A stretch of 64,000 nucleotides of DNA. It comes from Micavibrio aeruginosavorus ARL-13. Lineage in GTDB: Bacteria > Pseudomonadota > Alphaproteobacteria > Micavibrionales > Micavibrionaceae. Position numbers and translations under genes: made by a program. Where the stretch lies: assembly GCF_000226315.1 (NCBI RefSeq), contig NC_016026.1:1178001-1242000 (forward strand), read 5' to 3'. Positions 18,248-27,466 of the stretch are shown piece by piece. Each line of letters starts with the position of its first letter. Within the stretch, counting starts at the first letter, position 1. The notes under the pieces are model-generated. The model ran no database searches. It saw only the letters and a list, made by a program, of their open reading frames with translations, and was not told where the DNA came from.

Positions 18248-20971
18248 ATGGCAAGCGATACCACAATTACAACTGCCAACAATCCCGAACCGGCATTAGG
18301 CGCGGATAACAGTTTTTTTGAATTTCAATCCGATATACCCACGTCTGCGCTGAAGGCGGATTTGTATGCGGCTGATGATATTGATGGTGTAACCGAAGGC
18401 CTGTCCGGTTCCGGGAACCTCAATTACATGATTGCGCAAACGCAGCAGACCAATGATGCGGCGATGACGAGTGATCCATTCAGCAATAAATCCATTACAG
18501 ATTTGTTCGAGGATGTACCCGGTTTGGCCGGAAACCAGGCTGGTGCGGGCGGTGATGGTGCCGCCGGTGGTGCGATTCCAGGGTTTGGCGGCGATGATGC
18601 GGATTCTGCGCTGGCGTTTCTGGTTAATCCGCAAGGTGGCAATGACCCGTTGCTGAATGGCGGCGGCGGTGGTGGTGAAGGCAACTATGCATCCAATGTT
18701 GGTGCGTTGGGTGCATCTTTTTACGACACCAATGGCGGTGGTGAAACATTCAATAACACCCAGACTGCCGAAAATGGTCGCGATGGCAGTGATGGTGACG
18801 ACGGCGATGATGGTGACGATGGCGACGACGGTGATGATGGGGATGATGGTGACGATGGCGATCCACCAGATAATCCGCCACCTCCGGGTCCGGATGGTGA
18901 TGTTGACCTGACCACGGATGTGGATTCGGATATCATTGATGTCGATCTGGATGCCAATCTTGATCCGCTGGAATATGTTCTGGGTGACATTGATATCGAT
19001 ATTGATGCCATTTTAGGCGATGTTCTGGATTTTGATGACGGTATTCTGCCGGATCCCTCTGTTATCATCGATTCTGTAATTGGTGGAATTGAGTTGATCC
19101 CGGTTGAGCTGGGCCCTGTATTGGACCCGGTCGAAGACCTTCTGGGTGGCATTATCGACGATGTGAACCCGATCCTGGACACATTACTGGGCGATATGTT
19201 GCCCGTGAATGTGATTGATCTGCTCGACGGCTTGTTGGGCAGCACAGAAGGCGATCGTGACCTGTTTGTTGATCTGGGGCTTGATGCCCTTGGGCTTGGG
19301 TTGGAAGGGCTGGATGTCCTGAGCAACCTTGCTATCGACGTGCCTCTGGATGTTGTCGAAGGACTGGTCGGCGATATCGACATTGGCTTGGATATTGATG
19401 GTGTGATTGATGGTCTTTTGACTGGATCGGCACTGGATATTCCCGATCTGACCCTGGGCCTGATCACGGCGGGTGATATTCTGCCTGATCTGGATACCAC
19501 ATTATTGTCCACCAATGCGCTGACGGAACCGCTGGCACCATTGCTGGATCCGATTTTGGATGCAACGGCTCCGCTGTCCGATGGTGTCAATGCAATCACC
19601 ACAGGCTTGCTGGAGGCTTTGAGTGAGTCCGTCGGCAATCCGTTGCAGAATGTGACGGGCGGTTTGCTGGATAACGAATTGACCAGCGGCGCACTGGAAA
19701 CGGTTGGTGGCCTGACAGAAACGCTGAATGAAACGCTGGGTGACGGTTTGCTGAACCCGATCGGTGATGGTCTGGGCGATGTTACAGGCGGTTTGAGCGA
19801 TGCCGTTACCGATGCCCTTGGCGATACGCCGCTGGACGGGTTGCTGGGCGACCTGACTGGTGGTGAGGATGGTGTTGGCGGCGTCATCGGTGATCTGGCC
19901 GAGGGCACCTTGCTGGAAGGCACGGGCCTGGACGAGCTGACGGACGATCTGCTGGGTGATGATAGTCCGGTTGGTGACATTCTTGAAAATACATTGGGCG
20001 GCGACCTTTTGGGTGGTGATGAAGGTGTCACGGGCCATGTTGGCGATGCTCTGGGTGATTTGTTGGCAGGCGGCGACAGTGGCGGATTGGACAATATTGT
20101 TGATGGCGTCATTGGCGATGACGGCTTGATCGGCGGTATTGGTGGTGACTTGCTTGATGATAGTCCGTTGGGTGATTTGCTGGGCGGTGATCTAGGCGAT
20201 GGCCTGGGTGGTGATTTGCTTGGTGATCTGCTGGATGGCGGTCTTGTTGACGATGTCATCGGTGGCGATCTGGGTGATGGTCTGGGCGGTGATTTGCTCG
20301 GTGATCTTTTGGACGGCGGTCTTGGTGGTGATGATCCGTTGGGCGGGGTCATTGGCGATGACGGGCTTCTGGGTGGCATCACGGGTGATGAGGGATTGTT
20401 GGGCGGATTGCTGAACAATCCTGACCCGGAGTCCGGTGATGCCGACACCGATTTGGGTATCAATACAGGCCTGAATCTTGGTGGCATGGAAGATATTGCA
20501 GTCGATGCCGTTCTTGACCCGGTTGAAAACATCATTGGTGATGTCGATATCGGCGTTGATATCGAAGGTGTGGTTGATGATTTGACCAGTGGGAATATCG
20601 GCGGGATTACCGACGACCTGCTGGGTACAATTGAAAACGCAATCGATCTTGAGATCGACCTGTTCAATCCCGAGCCGGACCAGGATAGTGGCGTCGATGC
20701 CGATATTGCTGGCCTGGCAGGTGATTTGCTCGGTGGCGATTTGCTGGGTGGTCTTGGCGGTGATGGTGGCGGCCTCTGGCCGGAAGCCAGTATCGGCGAC
20801 GGTCTGCTGGATGGTGCCTTAGGTGGTGGTTTGCTGGATGGTGCCCTTGGCGGCGACCTGTTGCCGGAACCCGAGGGTATTGTGGCCGATGGTCTTGGAA
20901 TGCTGGGCGGCGTTCTGGGCGGCGGCGAGGAATCGTCCGGTGGCGGATTGCTCGGCGGCCTCTTCGGCTAA
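18248..20971 (+). CDS. Large acidic Gly/Asp/Leu repeat protein, probable type I secretion substrate
   Basis: A 907-residue protein not assigned to a named family. It has no signal peptide. Residues about 177-205 are a collagen-like run of GDD triplets followed by a proline stretch. The remainder alternates Leu/Ile/Val with Gly and Asp in many imperfect repeats of the type GDLLGGDLG and LGDLLDGG, including a 21-residue unit repeated exactly at residues 646-666 and 672-692. A longer unit around DIDIGLDIDGVIDGL recurs near residue 765 (DVDIGVDIEGVV). Such Asp spacing suggests calcium binding, but canonical RTX nonapeptides are not evident. The T1SS exporter genes begin 55 bp downstream, which argues that this is their cargo. 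Confidence 0.75.
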   Translation: MASDTTITTANNPEPALGADNSFFEFQSDIPTSALKADLYAADDIDGVTEGLSGSGNLNYMIAQTQQTNDAAMTSDPFSNKSITDLFEDVPGLAGNQAGAGGDGAAGGAIPGFGGDDADSALAFLVNPQGGNDPLLNGGGGGGEGNYASNVGALGASFYDTNGGGETFNNTQTAENGRDGSDGDDGDDGDDGDDGDDGDDGDDGDPPDNPPPPGPDGDVDLTTDVDSDIIDVDLDANLDPLEYVLGDIDIDIDAILGDVLDFDDGILPDPSVIIDSVIGGIELIPVELGPVLDPVEDLLGGIIDDVNPILDTLLGDMLPVNVIDLLDGLLGSTEGDRDLFVDLGLDALGLGLEGLDVLSNLAIDVPLDVVEGLVGDIDIGLDIDGVIDGLLTGSALDIPDLTLGLITAGDILPDLDTTLLSTNALTEPLAPLLDPILDATAPLSDGVNAITTGLLEALSESVGNPLQNVTGGLLDNELTSGALETVGGLTETLNETLGDGLLNPIGDGLGDVTGGLSDAVTDALGDTPLDGLLGDLTGGEDGVGGVIGDLAEGTLLEGTGLDELTDDLLGDDSPVGDILENTLGGDLLGGDEGVTGHVGDALGDLLAGGDSGGLDNIVDGVIGDDGLIGGIGGDLLDDSPLGDLLGGDLGDGLGGDLLGDLLDGGLVDDVIGGDLGDGLGGDLLGDLLDGGLGGDDPLGGVIGDDGLLGGITGDEGLLGGLLNNPDPESGDADTDLGINTGLNLGGMEDIAVDAVLDPVENIIGDVDIGVDIEGVVDDLTSGNIGGITDDLLGTIENAIDLEIDLFNPEPDQDSGVDADIAGLAGDLLGGDLLGGLGGDGGGLWPEASIGDGLLDGALGGGLLDGALGGDLLPEPEGIVADGLGMLGGVLGGGEESSGGGLLGGLFG
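20183..20323 (+). repeat. Tandem coding repeat in the secreted protein
   Basis: Two 63 bp units (20183-20245 and 20261-20323) encode exactly the same 21 residues (pattern GGDLGDGLGG, then DLLGDLLDGGL). They differ at ten nucleotide positions, all synonymous. The protein repeat is therefore old and kept by selection, not a recent slippage product. Confidence 0.85.
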
Positions 20972-21025
20972 GAAGACGTGTGTAACTGAAGTATCTCCAA
21001 ATTCATCAATCGGCGGAGGTTTCGC

Positions 21026-22714
21026 ATGCGCGATTCACTCGATATTCAGGCTGGCCTGTTTCCTGGACGTTATGCGTTCAGCACGTTGGTCCTGCCAACA
21101 TTGTGCATCAATATTCTCTCGCTGGCTTTGCCGTTCCTGACGCTGCAGGTCTATGACCGAATTTTGCCGAACCCGGATGGTGGTACCTTGCCGGTTTTGA
21201 TTGCCGGTATTCTGGTAGCCATCATGCTGGAAACCGTCCTGCGCATGGGGCGGGCCTATGTTATGGGGTGGAGTTCCGCATCCTTTGAACACCGCACATC
21301 TGTTGCCGCTATTCGCCAGATGATGAATGCCGAATTATCCGCCGTAAACCAGATGGGCACAGGGGAGGCGTTAAACCGTCTGGCCGCCGTTGGGAAAATT
21401 AAAGATTTTCAGAATGGCAGCATTCTGGTGACGTTCATTGATGCTTTGTTCATCCCGGTTTATCTGGCCGCGATTGTTTATATTGCCGGCGGGTTGGTTT
21501 TGATCCCGGTGACCATTCTGACCTTATTCATCGTATCGTCCGTTTTCCATGGCGTGCGTTTGAAAACCGCCTTGCATGACCGCGAGGAAGATGACGATGC
21601 CCGTTACAACTTTCTGATTGAAACATTACAGGGCATTCACACGTTGAAATCTTTCGCGCTGGAAAAAGTGTTTCAACGCCGTTATGAAAAAATTCAGTAT
21701 AATACGACACTGGCAAACTATGCCGTGACCGAAGAAACGGCGAAATCATTTAACAGTGCCAACGTTTTTGCCAGCCTGATCGTGGCTGCGGTCATTGCCG
21801 GTGGGGCATGGATGGTTGTGACGGGCCGGATGTCGTCCGGCGGTATGATTGCCGCCATTTTGCTGTCTGGTCGTTTGATGTTGCCGGCGCAGAAAGTTTT
21901 AAGTCTGTGGATCCGGTATCAGGATTTCCAGGTTGCGCGCGATAAAATCAATACATTGCTGCACATGCCGCAAGTGGCGCGGGATCAGGGTGCGGAAACA
22001 CCGATGTCGCAGGGTATTGTTGAGCTGCGGTCTGTTGGATTCCGTTATACAGACGCATCGCCGTGGTTGTTCCGCGATGTTGATTTGGCTTTGCATCCGG
22101 GGCAGGCGATCCGCATTTCCGGCGCGCATGGTGCGGGTAAAACGGCCCTGCTGAAACTGATCGTTGGGCTTTATCGTCCGCAAGAAGGTGAAGTGCTGGT
22201 CGATGGTGTGCATCCGTCTGTGTTCCCCGATGGTCATTTGTTGAGCCATATTGGATACATTCCGACCAAAGGAACGTTATTCCGTGGCCGTATTCGTGAC
22301 AATCTGACCCGCTTTGGCATGGTGCCGGAATCCGATGTGCGCGCGGTAACCGCTATGCTGGGGATTGACCGTGATGTTGCGGCCTTGCCCAAAGGATTTG
22401 ATACATGGGTTGAGGGTACAGAGAACGACGTTTTGCCGCCGGGACTGCGTCAACGTATTGCCATTGCGCGGGCGTTGGCCGGACACCCGAAAGTGATCCT
22501 GTTCGATGATGCGGACCGCAACCTGGACCGCGACGGATATCGCGCCGTCCATGCCATGCTTGGTCGCCTGAAACATAAGGCATCCATCATTATGGTCAGT
22601 GATGACCGCAACATGACGTCTCTGTGTGATCGGCACTATCGTCTGGATATCAATGGGCTGATCCCGCAAATGGATGAACGCACATCCCTTTATGATTTGG
22701 AGTTACGCGCATGA
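21026..22714 (+). CDS. Type I secretion ABC exporter half, short subunit
   Basis: A 562-residue fused membrane-ATPase subunit; GGAGG precedes the ATG. Residues 20-300 hold about six membrane helices, and the NBD occupies about 330-550. Walker A is GAHGAGKT. The position of LSGGQ reads LPPGLRQ, and Walker B reads VILFDDAD, with Asp in place of the catalytic Glu. It lacks the N-terminal peptidase-like domain. It overlaps the second exporter gene by 4 bp (ATGA), so the two are probably subunits of one heterodimer. The likely cargo is the repeat protein upstream. Confidence 0.88.
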   Translation: MRDSLDIQAGLFPGRYAFSTLVLPTLCINILSLALPFLTLQVYDRILPNPDGGTLPVLIAGILVAIMLETVLRMGRAYVMGWSSASFEHRTSVAAIRQMMNAELSAVNQMGTGEALNRLAAVGKIKDFQNGSILVTFIDALFIPVYLAAIVYIAGGLVLIPVTILTLFIVSSVFHGVRLKTALHDREEDDDARYNFLIETLQGIHTLKSFALEKVFQRRYEKIQYNTTLANYAVTEETAKSFNSANVFASLIVAAVIAGGAWMVVTGRMSSGGMIAAILLSGRLMLPAQKVLSLWIRYQDFQVARDKINTLLHMPQVARDQGAETPMSQGIVELRSVGFRYTDASPWLFRDVDLALHPGQAIRISGAHGAGKTALLKLIVGLYRPQEGEVLVDGVHPSVFPDGHLLSHIGYIPTKGTLFRGRIRDNLTRFGMVPESDVRAVTAMLGIDRDVAALPKGFDTWVEGTENDVLPPGLRQRIAIARALAGHPKVILFDDADRNLDRDGYRAVHAMLGRLKHKASIIMVSDDRNMTSLCDRHYRLDINGLIPQMDERTSLYDLELRA

Positions 22715-24978
22715 CCTCGGCTTCGAAAATCACAGGTATGATGGCTGCGCCCCAGCGGTCAAAAACCCGATACAGCGATATTAACGACGGGCAAATCAAG
22801 TCCACGTCCGAAATTGCCGCGCTGGATGGTCTGATGCAGCGTTTGCAGGAAACGACATGGTCCGGGCAAAATCGCGGTGTGCATCAAGGCGCGTGGGAGC
22901 GGTCATTGTGCATGACGTTATTGGCGATTGACCCGGACATTAAATTCCACCGTATTGCAGAATCACTGTCTGCACCGGAACGTCAAATGGACCGTGTTGA
23001 TTTTATGAACACGATGGCCAATCTGGGGTTCCGCGCCAGTACGTTTGAAACATCGATCAATAATGTTGATGATCGCGTAAAACCATGCCTGTTTATTCCA
23101 GATGGTGAAACGGAAACACCGTTCGTTGTGTTGCAGGGCAGCCGTATTTATGACGGCGAACAACACCGGATGAAAGATACAAACGGCAAACGCGGCGGGA
23201 TGAGCGGCAAGGCCATTAAATTTACGCCGTATGATGAATCGTTTGAATATACGTCAAAATTCATGCGGAAGGGGACAGGGCATAGCTGGTTCCGTGCCCT
23301 GCTGACGCGATTTTCAGGGACAATCTGGCAAATTATGGCGACCGGGATTGTGCTGAACCTGATTGCGCTGTCGACACCGTTGTTCATTATGATGGTGTAT
23401 GACCGCGTTGTATCCGCCCATGCGTTGGAAACATTGCCCATGTTGACCGCCGGGGTGATGATTGCGATTGCTGCGGAATGGATGTTGCGGACTATTCGGT
23501 CCCATGGTCTGTCCTGGCTGGGCGGACGGTTGGATAATATTGTCAGCAACCGGATTTTTGAACATTTAATGAATTTGTCGCCGTCTTACATCGAACGGGC
23601 CCCGATCCCGTCACAGGTGGCGCGTATTAAGACATTTGAATCCGTGCGTGATTTCTTCTCCGGCTCTGCTTTCCTGTCGGTTCTGGAAATGCCGTTTATG
23701 CTCATTGCCTTGCTGGCCATTGCATTTATTGCCGGTCCGTTGGCGCTGGTGCCTGTGTTTATGATGGCTTTGTACGCTGTGCTGGCTTACGTCACGTGGC
23801 AGCGTGTGAAAGTAGTCATTCGTCTGGCCGCAAAAGCCAGCTCGGCCCGGCAGCAATTTGCCTTGGATACGTTTGACAAGCTGGAGGATATTCGTGCCAA
23901 CGGTTTGCAAAATATCTGGATGGAAAAATTTCGTGATTTGTCTGGCCGTGAGGCCATGGCGCAGTTCAGGTTGGCATGGGCCGGAAATATCGGCGAAACG
24001 CTGGGCCATGCCATTACCATCTTGTCTGCTGTTGCGGTTGTGTATTTTGGCACACATCTGATCTGGGACGGTGTGATGACCACCGGTGCGCTGGTCGCCA
24101 GTATGATCCTGGTCTGGCGCGTTCTGACCCCGTTCTACAGCCTGTGCACAATGGTTCCGCGTCTGGAACAACTGCGAAACAGCGTGCGTCAGATTAATAC
24201 GCTGGTTGATATTGATACGGAAGATCAAACCAATCGCAATTCTGCTCGTCCGGGTCATATGCGTGGCCGTGTGACCTTCATCAATGCCGGATTGAAGTAT
24301 GAGCAGGATCAGAACCCGGTTTTTGCGGGTCTGACCTTTGATGTGAAGCCGGGCGAAATCTGTGCCATTACCGGTGAAAATGGTGCGGGTAAGACTTCTG
24401 TTCTGAAATTGATCAAGAAAATGTACATCCCGCAGGCGGGGAGCATTCGGATCGACGGATTTGATATTCGTCAGCTGGATTACGGTGATTTGCGCCGCAA
24501 CATTGCTTATGTTCCGCAAACACCGGAATTCTTCTATGGCTCGATTGCGGACAATATTCGCTTTGCCAACCCGTTGGCGACGGATAAGGAAATTAATATG
24601 GCTCTGGAACAGGCGGGTATCCTGGGTGAGGTGCAGAATTTGCACAGTGGCCTGAATACCAAGATTGGCCAGGGGCCGGATGCAATCAGCCTGCCATCTG
24701 CCATGGCTATTCGTCTGGGCTTGGTGCGCGCTTATCTGCACGAGGCTCCAATTCTATTGATTGATGAATTGCCCAACTCTCTTCTGAATGATGAAGCTGG
24801 CCAGTTCCTGCACGAAACCATTATTCGCGCGCATGGCCACCAGACCGTTTTCATGGTGACCTATCGCCGTGACTATCTTGAAATGGCGGACACAATTGTT
24901 CTCCTGCGCCGTGGCTTGCAACCACAGGCCGGAGCCGGTCCGATCATGATGGAACGTTTGAAAAAAATGCAATGGTAA
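22711..24978 (+). CDS. Type I secretion ABC exporter half with N-terminal accessory domain
   Basis: A 755-residue exporter subunit. Residues 1-190 form a domain placed where C39 peptidase-like domains occur in type I exporters; I see no Cys-His catalytic pair, so it would be a docking domain. Membrane helices span about 195-460. The NBD has Walker A GENGAGKT, Q-loop YVPQTPEFFYGSI and Walker B ILLIDE with the catalytic Glu. Its signature motif is LPSAM instead of LSGGQ. Together with the preceding subunit, each ATP site would combine an intact Walker A with a degenerate signature. It is followed by the HlyD-type gene 14 bp later. Confidence 0.9.
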   Translation: MTSASKITGMMAAPQRSKTRYSDINDGQIKSTSEIAALDGLMQRLQETTWSGQNRGVHQGAWERSLCMTLLAIDPDIKFHRIAESLSAPERQMDRVDFMNTMANLGFRASTFETSINNVDDRVKPCLFIPDGETETPFVVLQGSRIYDGEQHRMKDTNGKRGGMSGKAIKFTPYDESFEYTSKFMRKGTGHSWFRALLTRFSGTIWQIMATGIVLNLIALSTPLFIMMVYDRVVSAHALETLPMLTAGVMIAIAAEWMLRTIRSHGLSWLGGRLDNIVSNRIFEHLMNLSPSYIERAPIPSQVARIKTFESVRDFFSGSAFLSVLEMPFMLIALLAIAFIAGPLALVPVFMMALYAVLAYVTWQRVKVVIRLAAKASSARQQFALDTFDKLEDIRANGLQNIWMEKFRDLSGREAMAQFRLAWAGNIGETLGHAITILSAVAVVYFGTHLIWDGVMTTGALVASMILVWRVLTPFYSLCTMVPRLEQLRNSVRQINTLVDIDTEDQTNRNSARPGHMRGRVTFINAGLKYEQDQNPVFAGLTFDVKPGEICAITGENGAGKTSVLKLIKKMYIPQAGSIRIDGFDIRQLDYGDLRRNIAYVPQTPEFFYGSIADNIRFANPLATDKEINMALEQAGILGEVQNLHSGLNTKIGQGPDAISLPSAMAIRLGLVRAYLHEAPILLIDELPNSLLNDEAGQFLHETIIRAHGHQTVFMVTYRRDYLEMADTIVLLRRGLQPQAGAGPIMMERLKKMQW

Positions 24979-24992
24979 CCGAGGAGGGAACC

Positions 24993-26339
24993 ATGATGGA
25001 TAAATCAGTGATAAAAAAATCAGCTATTCAACAACCGCAACTACGATTTTTGGCACAATCCGCCCGGTTGGAGGAAGAGATCAACCCCCGTTTGATCCGC
25101 CTGACGTCCGGAGCAATTGCGCTGTGCATTGGTGTGTTCATTGTTTGGGCCAGTTTGACCAACGTGAATGAAATTGCCCGCACGCCCGGTGAAATCATTC
25201 CCGCCGGTATGCAAAAAGTTGTTCAGCATTTGGAAGGCGGCATCGTCAAAGATATCAATGTCAAGGACGGCGATGTCGTAAAAGCCGGACAAATATTGCT
25301 GGTTTTAGAAGAAACCGGTGTTCAGGAAGATTTGAACCGGGCCTTAACCCACGGCAGCTATCTGTCCGCGCAGAAAGAGTTATTGCAGGCCTTTGTCGAT
25401 GGACGCGATCCCGATTTTTCAAAACTGGGCGATGTTTCACCGGAGATGATTACGGAGCAGCAGAATGTTTTCAAAAGCACAGCTGAATCCCGTTTGAAAG
25501 AACGTAAAATCCTGCAGGATCAAGTTGCCCAGAAAGAGCAGAGCATAAAATCCCTGCAAGCCCGTCAGGCCGCGATTGGCCAGAATTTAAAACTGGCCCA
25601 GGATATGTACGATCGCCGGCAGGGATTGTACCGTAACGGTTATATCTCTCACATTAGTTTCCTGCAAACGGAGCAAGAGCTGAACACGCTGAAAGGCGAG
25701 CGCAGCCAGGTGAATAGCCAGATTGAAGAGGCCAAAGCCACGCTGCAGGAATATCAGGGGCGTCTGCAATCTTTGGAGGCGCGTAATCGTGACGAAGCTT
25801 ATCAGCGTTTGAATGCGTTGGAAAACGAAATTAAGCAAAACAGCGAGATTGTCGACCGCTTGCAAAATCGCCGCAACCGTCTGGAGGTGACAGCGCCGGT
25901 TGATGGTCTGGTCAAGGGGTTAAGCGTCAATACGATTGGCGCCGTTGTCGGCCCCGGCCAGGCTTTGATGGAAATTGTACCGGTGAATGATGATTTGCTG
26001 GTCGAAATTCGTATCCCGCCACAATATGCCGGTCACCTGACTCTGGGGCAGGAGGTACAGGTGAAAGTCAGTTCTTATGACTTTTCCCGATATGGTGCCG
26101 TGCCGGGTAAATTGACGTACCTGTCCCCGACAACTTTTGTCGGCGAGCGGGGTGAACGTTTTTATCGTGGCCACGTTGCGCTGGACCGTAATTTCGTCGG
26201 CGGAAAAGGGCAGGAGAGCAATAAAATCATCCCGGGTATGACCGTGATGGCGGATATTGTGACAGGCCGGAAAACCGTGATGCAATATCTGATGAAACCG
26301 ATCCATACATCATTAATGACCGCTTTTTCCGAGCGTTAA
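24993..26339 (+). CDS. HlyD-type periplasmic adaptor of the type I secretion system
   Basis: About 448 residues from the ATG at 24993, which has GAGGAGGG upstream; the frame could begin at 24972 but without such a site. There is one membrane anchor (about 40-58, LTSGAIALCIGVFIVWASL). A lipoyl-like half follows (VVQHLEGGIVKDINVKDGDVVKAGQ), then a long coiled coil of about 170 residues and the second lipoyl half (APVDGLVKGLSVNTIGAVVGPGQ). It links the exporter to an outer membrane TolC-type channel, for which no gene is present in this window. Confidence 0.94.
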   Translation: MMDKSVIKKSAIQQPQLRFLAQSARLEEEINPRLIRLTSGAIALCIGVFIVWASLTNVNEIARTPGEIIPAGMQKVVQHLEGGIVKDINVKDGDVVKAGQILLVLEETGVQEDLNRALTHGSYLSAQKELLQAFVDGRDPDFSKLGDVSPEMITEQQNVFKSTAESRLKERKILQDQVAQKEQSIKSLQARQAAIGQNLKLAQDMYDRRQGLYRNGYISHISFLQTEQELNTLKGERSQVNSQIEEAKATLQEYQGRLQSLEARNRDEAYQRLNALENEIKQNSEIVDRLQNRRNRLEVTAPVDGLVKGLSVNTIGAVVGPGQALMEIVPVNDDLLVEIRIPPQYAGHLTLGQEVQVKVSSYDFSRYGAVPGKLTYLSPTTFVGERGERFYRGHVALDRNFVGGKGQESNKIIPGMTVMADIVTGRKTVMQYLMKPIHTSLMTAFSER

Positions 26340-26363
26340 TCGTAGAAAACAGGAGACGCAACC

Positions 26364-27317
26364 ATGGTAATGACCGTACAGGATCTTGAAGACGCCGCCA
26401 GTGCACCCAGTGCCACGCGATCTGTCCTGATCGTTGATGATGACCGTATCTCATTAAAATTCCTGGATCATCAGGTGCAGGCTATGGGATATCGTACCGT
26501 TCTGGCCGGTGATGGGCATGAGGCGTTGACCATTCTGCAACATTCGCCCGATGCAATTGGGGCGATTTTGCTGGACCGGATCATGCCGCATATTGATGGC
26601 ATGACGGTGATGCAAAAAATTAAAAATAGCCCGCGCCTGCGCGATATTCCCGTTATTATGCAGACCAGCGCGAAAAGCCCGGAAGAGATCGAAGAAGGTA
26701 TTGATTCCGGCGTGTTTCATTACCTGACAAAGCCAATCAATATTGATATGTTGCGGGTGACGTTGCGGTCCGCGATGCGAACCTTTGAAACGCATAGCAC
26801 GCACAGGCAAGCCCGTACAAACTCAACTGCCGGATTTGGCATGTTGCAAAGTGCGCAGTTTAATGTACGCACACCGGACGAAGCGAAAGTTCTTGCTGTT
26901 TTCTTGTCTGAATGCTTCCCAGAGCCTGATCGTGTGTTACAGGGTATTGAGGCGCTTTTATTCAATGCCATTGAGCACGGAAATCTGGAGATTGGCGGGC
27001 CGGCTAAAGCAGAATTGAGCCAGAGTGGTGCGCTGCGTCGGGAAATTGAACAGCGCCTAAGCGATCCACGATTTGCCAGTAAGGCCGTTGAAGTCACACT
27101 GACCCGCAAAGACGGCGGAGTTTATGTGGTTGTGAGTGATCAGGGTGAAGGATTTAACTGGCGTGACCATTTGAAAATCGACCCGGTTCATGCTGGCAAT
27201 CGCTTTGGTCGCGGGATTGCCATGGCGGGGTCGGTGTGTTTTGACAAATTAATGTACAACGACAAAGGCAACAAAGCTGTGGCCTATGTCGCGGACGGTT
27301 CTGCGTTAAACTGGTGA
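26364..27317 (+). CDS. Response regulator with HATPase output domain
   Basis: A 317-residue protein; AGGAGA precedes the ATG. The receiver domain covers about 15-140 (VLIVDDDRISLKFL, phospho-Asp in LLDRIMPHIDGM, LTKPIN). The C-terminal half is an RsbW-like HATPase: EALLFNAIEHGNLEIGG, VVVSDQGEGFNWRDH and GRGIAMA. Such fusions control partner switching or act as phosphorylation-gated kinases. It lies 24 bp after the adaptor gene, so it belongs to the secretion operon and may regulate it or the process it serves. No DNA-binding domain is present. Confidence 0.85.
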   Translation: MVMTVQDLEDAASAPSATRSVLIVDDDRISLKFLDHQVQAMGYRTVLAGDGHEALTILQHSPDAIGAILLDRIMPHIDGMTVMQKIKNSPRLRDIPVIMQTSAKSPEEIEEGIDSGVFHYLTKPINIDMLRVTLRSAMRTFETHSTHRQARTNSTAGFGMLQSAQFNVRTPDEAKVLAVFLSECFPEPDRVLQGIEALLFNAIEHGNLEIGGPAKAELSQSGALRREIEQRLSDPRFASKAVEVTLTRKDGGVYVVVSDQGEGFNWRDHLKIDPVHAGNRFGRGIAMAGSVCFDKLMYNDKGNKAVAYVADGSALNW

Positions 27318-27384
27318 TTTAATTGCGATAAAACCGCGTTTTCTGATTAAACACTGCTTGATTTTTGTATTCCGGGTTATAAAT

Positions 27385-27430
27385 GACTGGCGGAGTGCCT
27401 GTGTATGGCGCCCCGCCAGTCGCATTTTTA
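27385..27430 (+). terminator. Rho-independent terminator of the secretion operon
   Basis: GACTGGCGGAGTGCC and GGCGCCCCGCCAGTC form a 15-pair stem with one mismatch and one G-T pair around a seven-base loop (TGTGTAT). ATTTTTA follows. It separates the response regulator from the RND efflux pair on the same strand. Confidence 0.8.
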
Positions 27431-27466
27431 TGTTTCGCGTTTAACATTTTTAGAGCCGGATGTCTG

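Noticed and set aside
18721-20667. 648-residue Ser/Pro-rich open frame on the minus strand opposite the repeat protein
   Set aside because: It is a by-product of the strongly biased GAT/GGT/CTG codons of the plus-strand gene. No Shine-Dalgarno or family is evident.
23611-24741. 376-residue minus-strand frame opposite the second exporter gene
   Set aside because: The plus strand encodes a complete ABC subunit with Walker motifs. The minus frame is rich in Gln/His/Arg as expected for a shadow.
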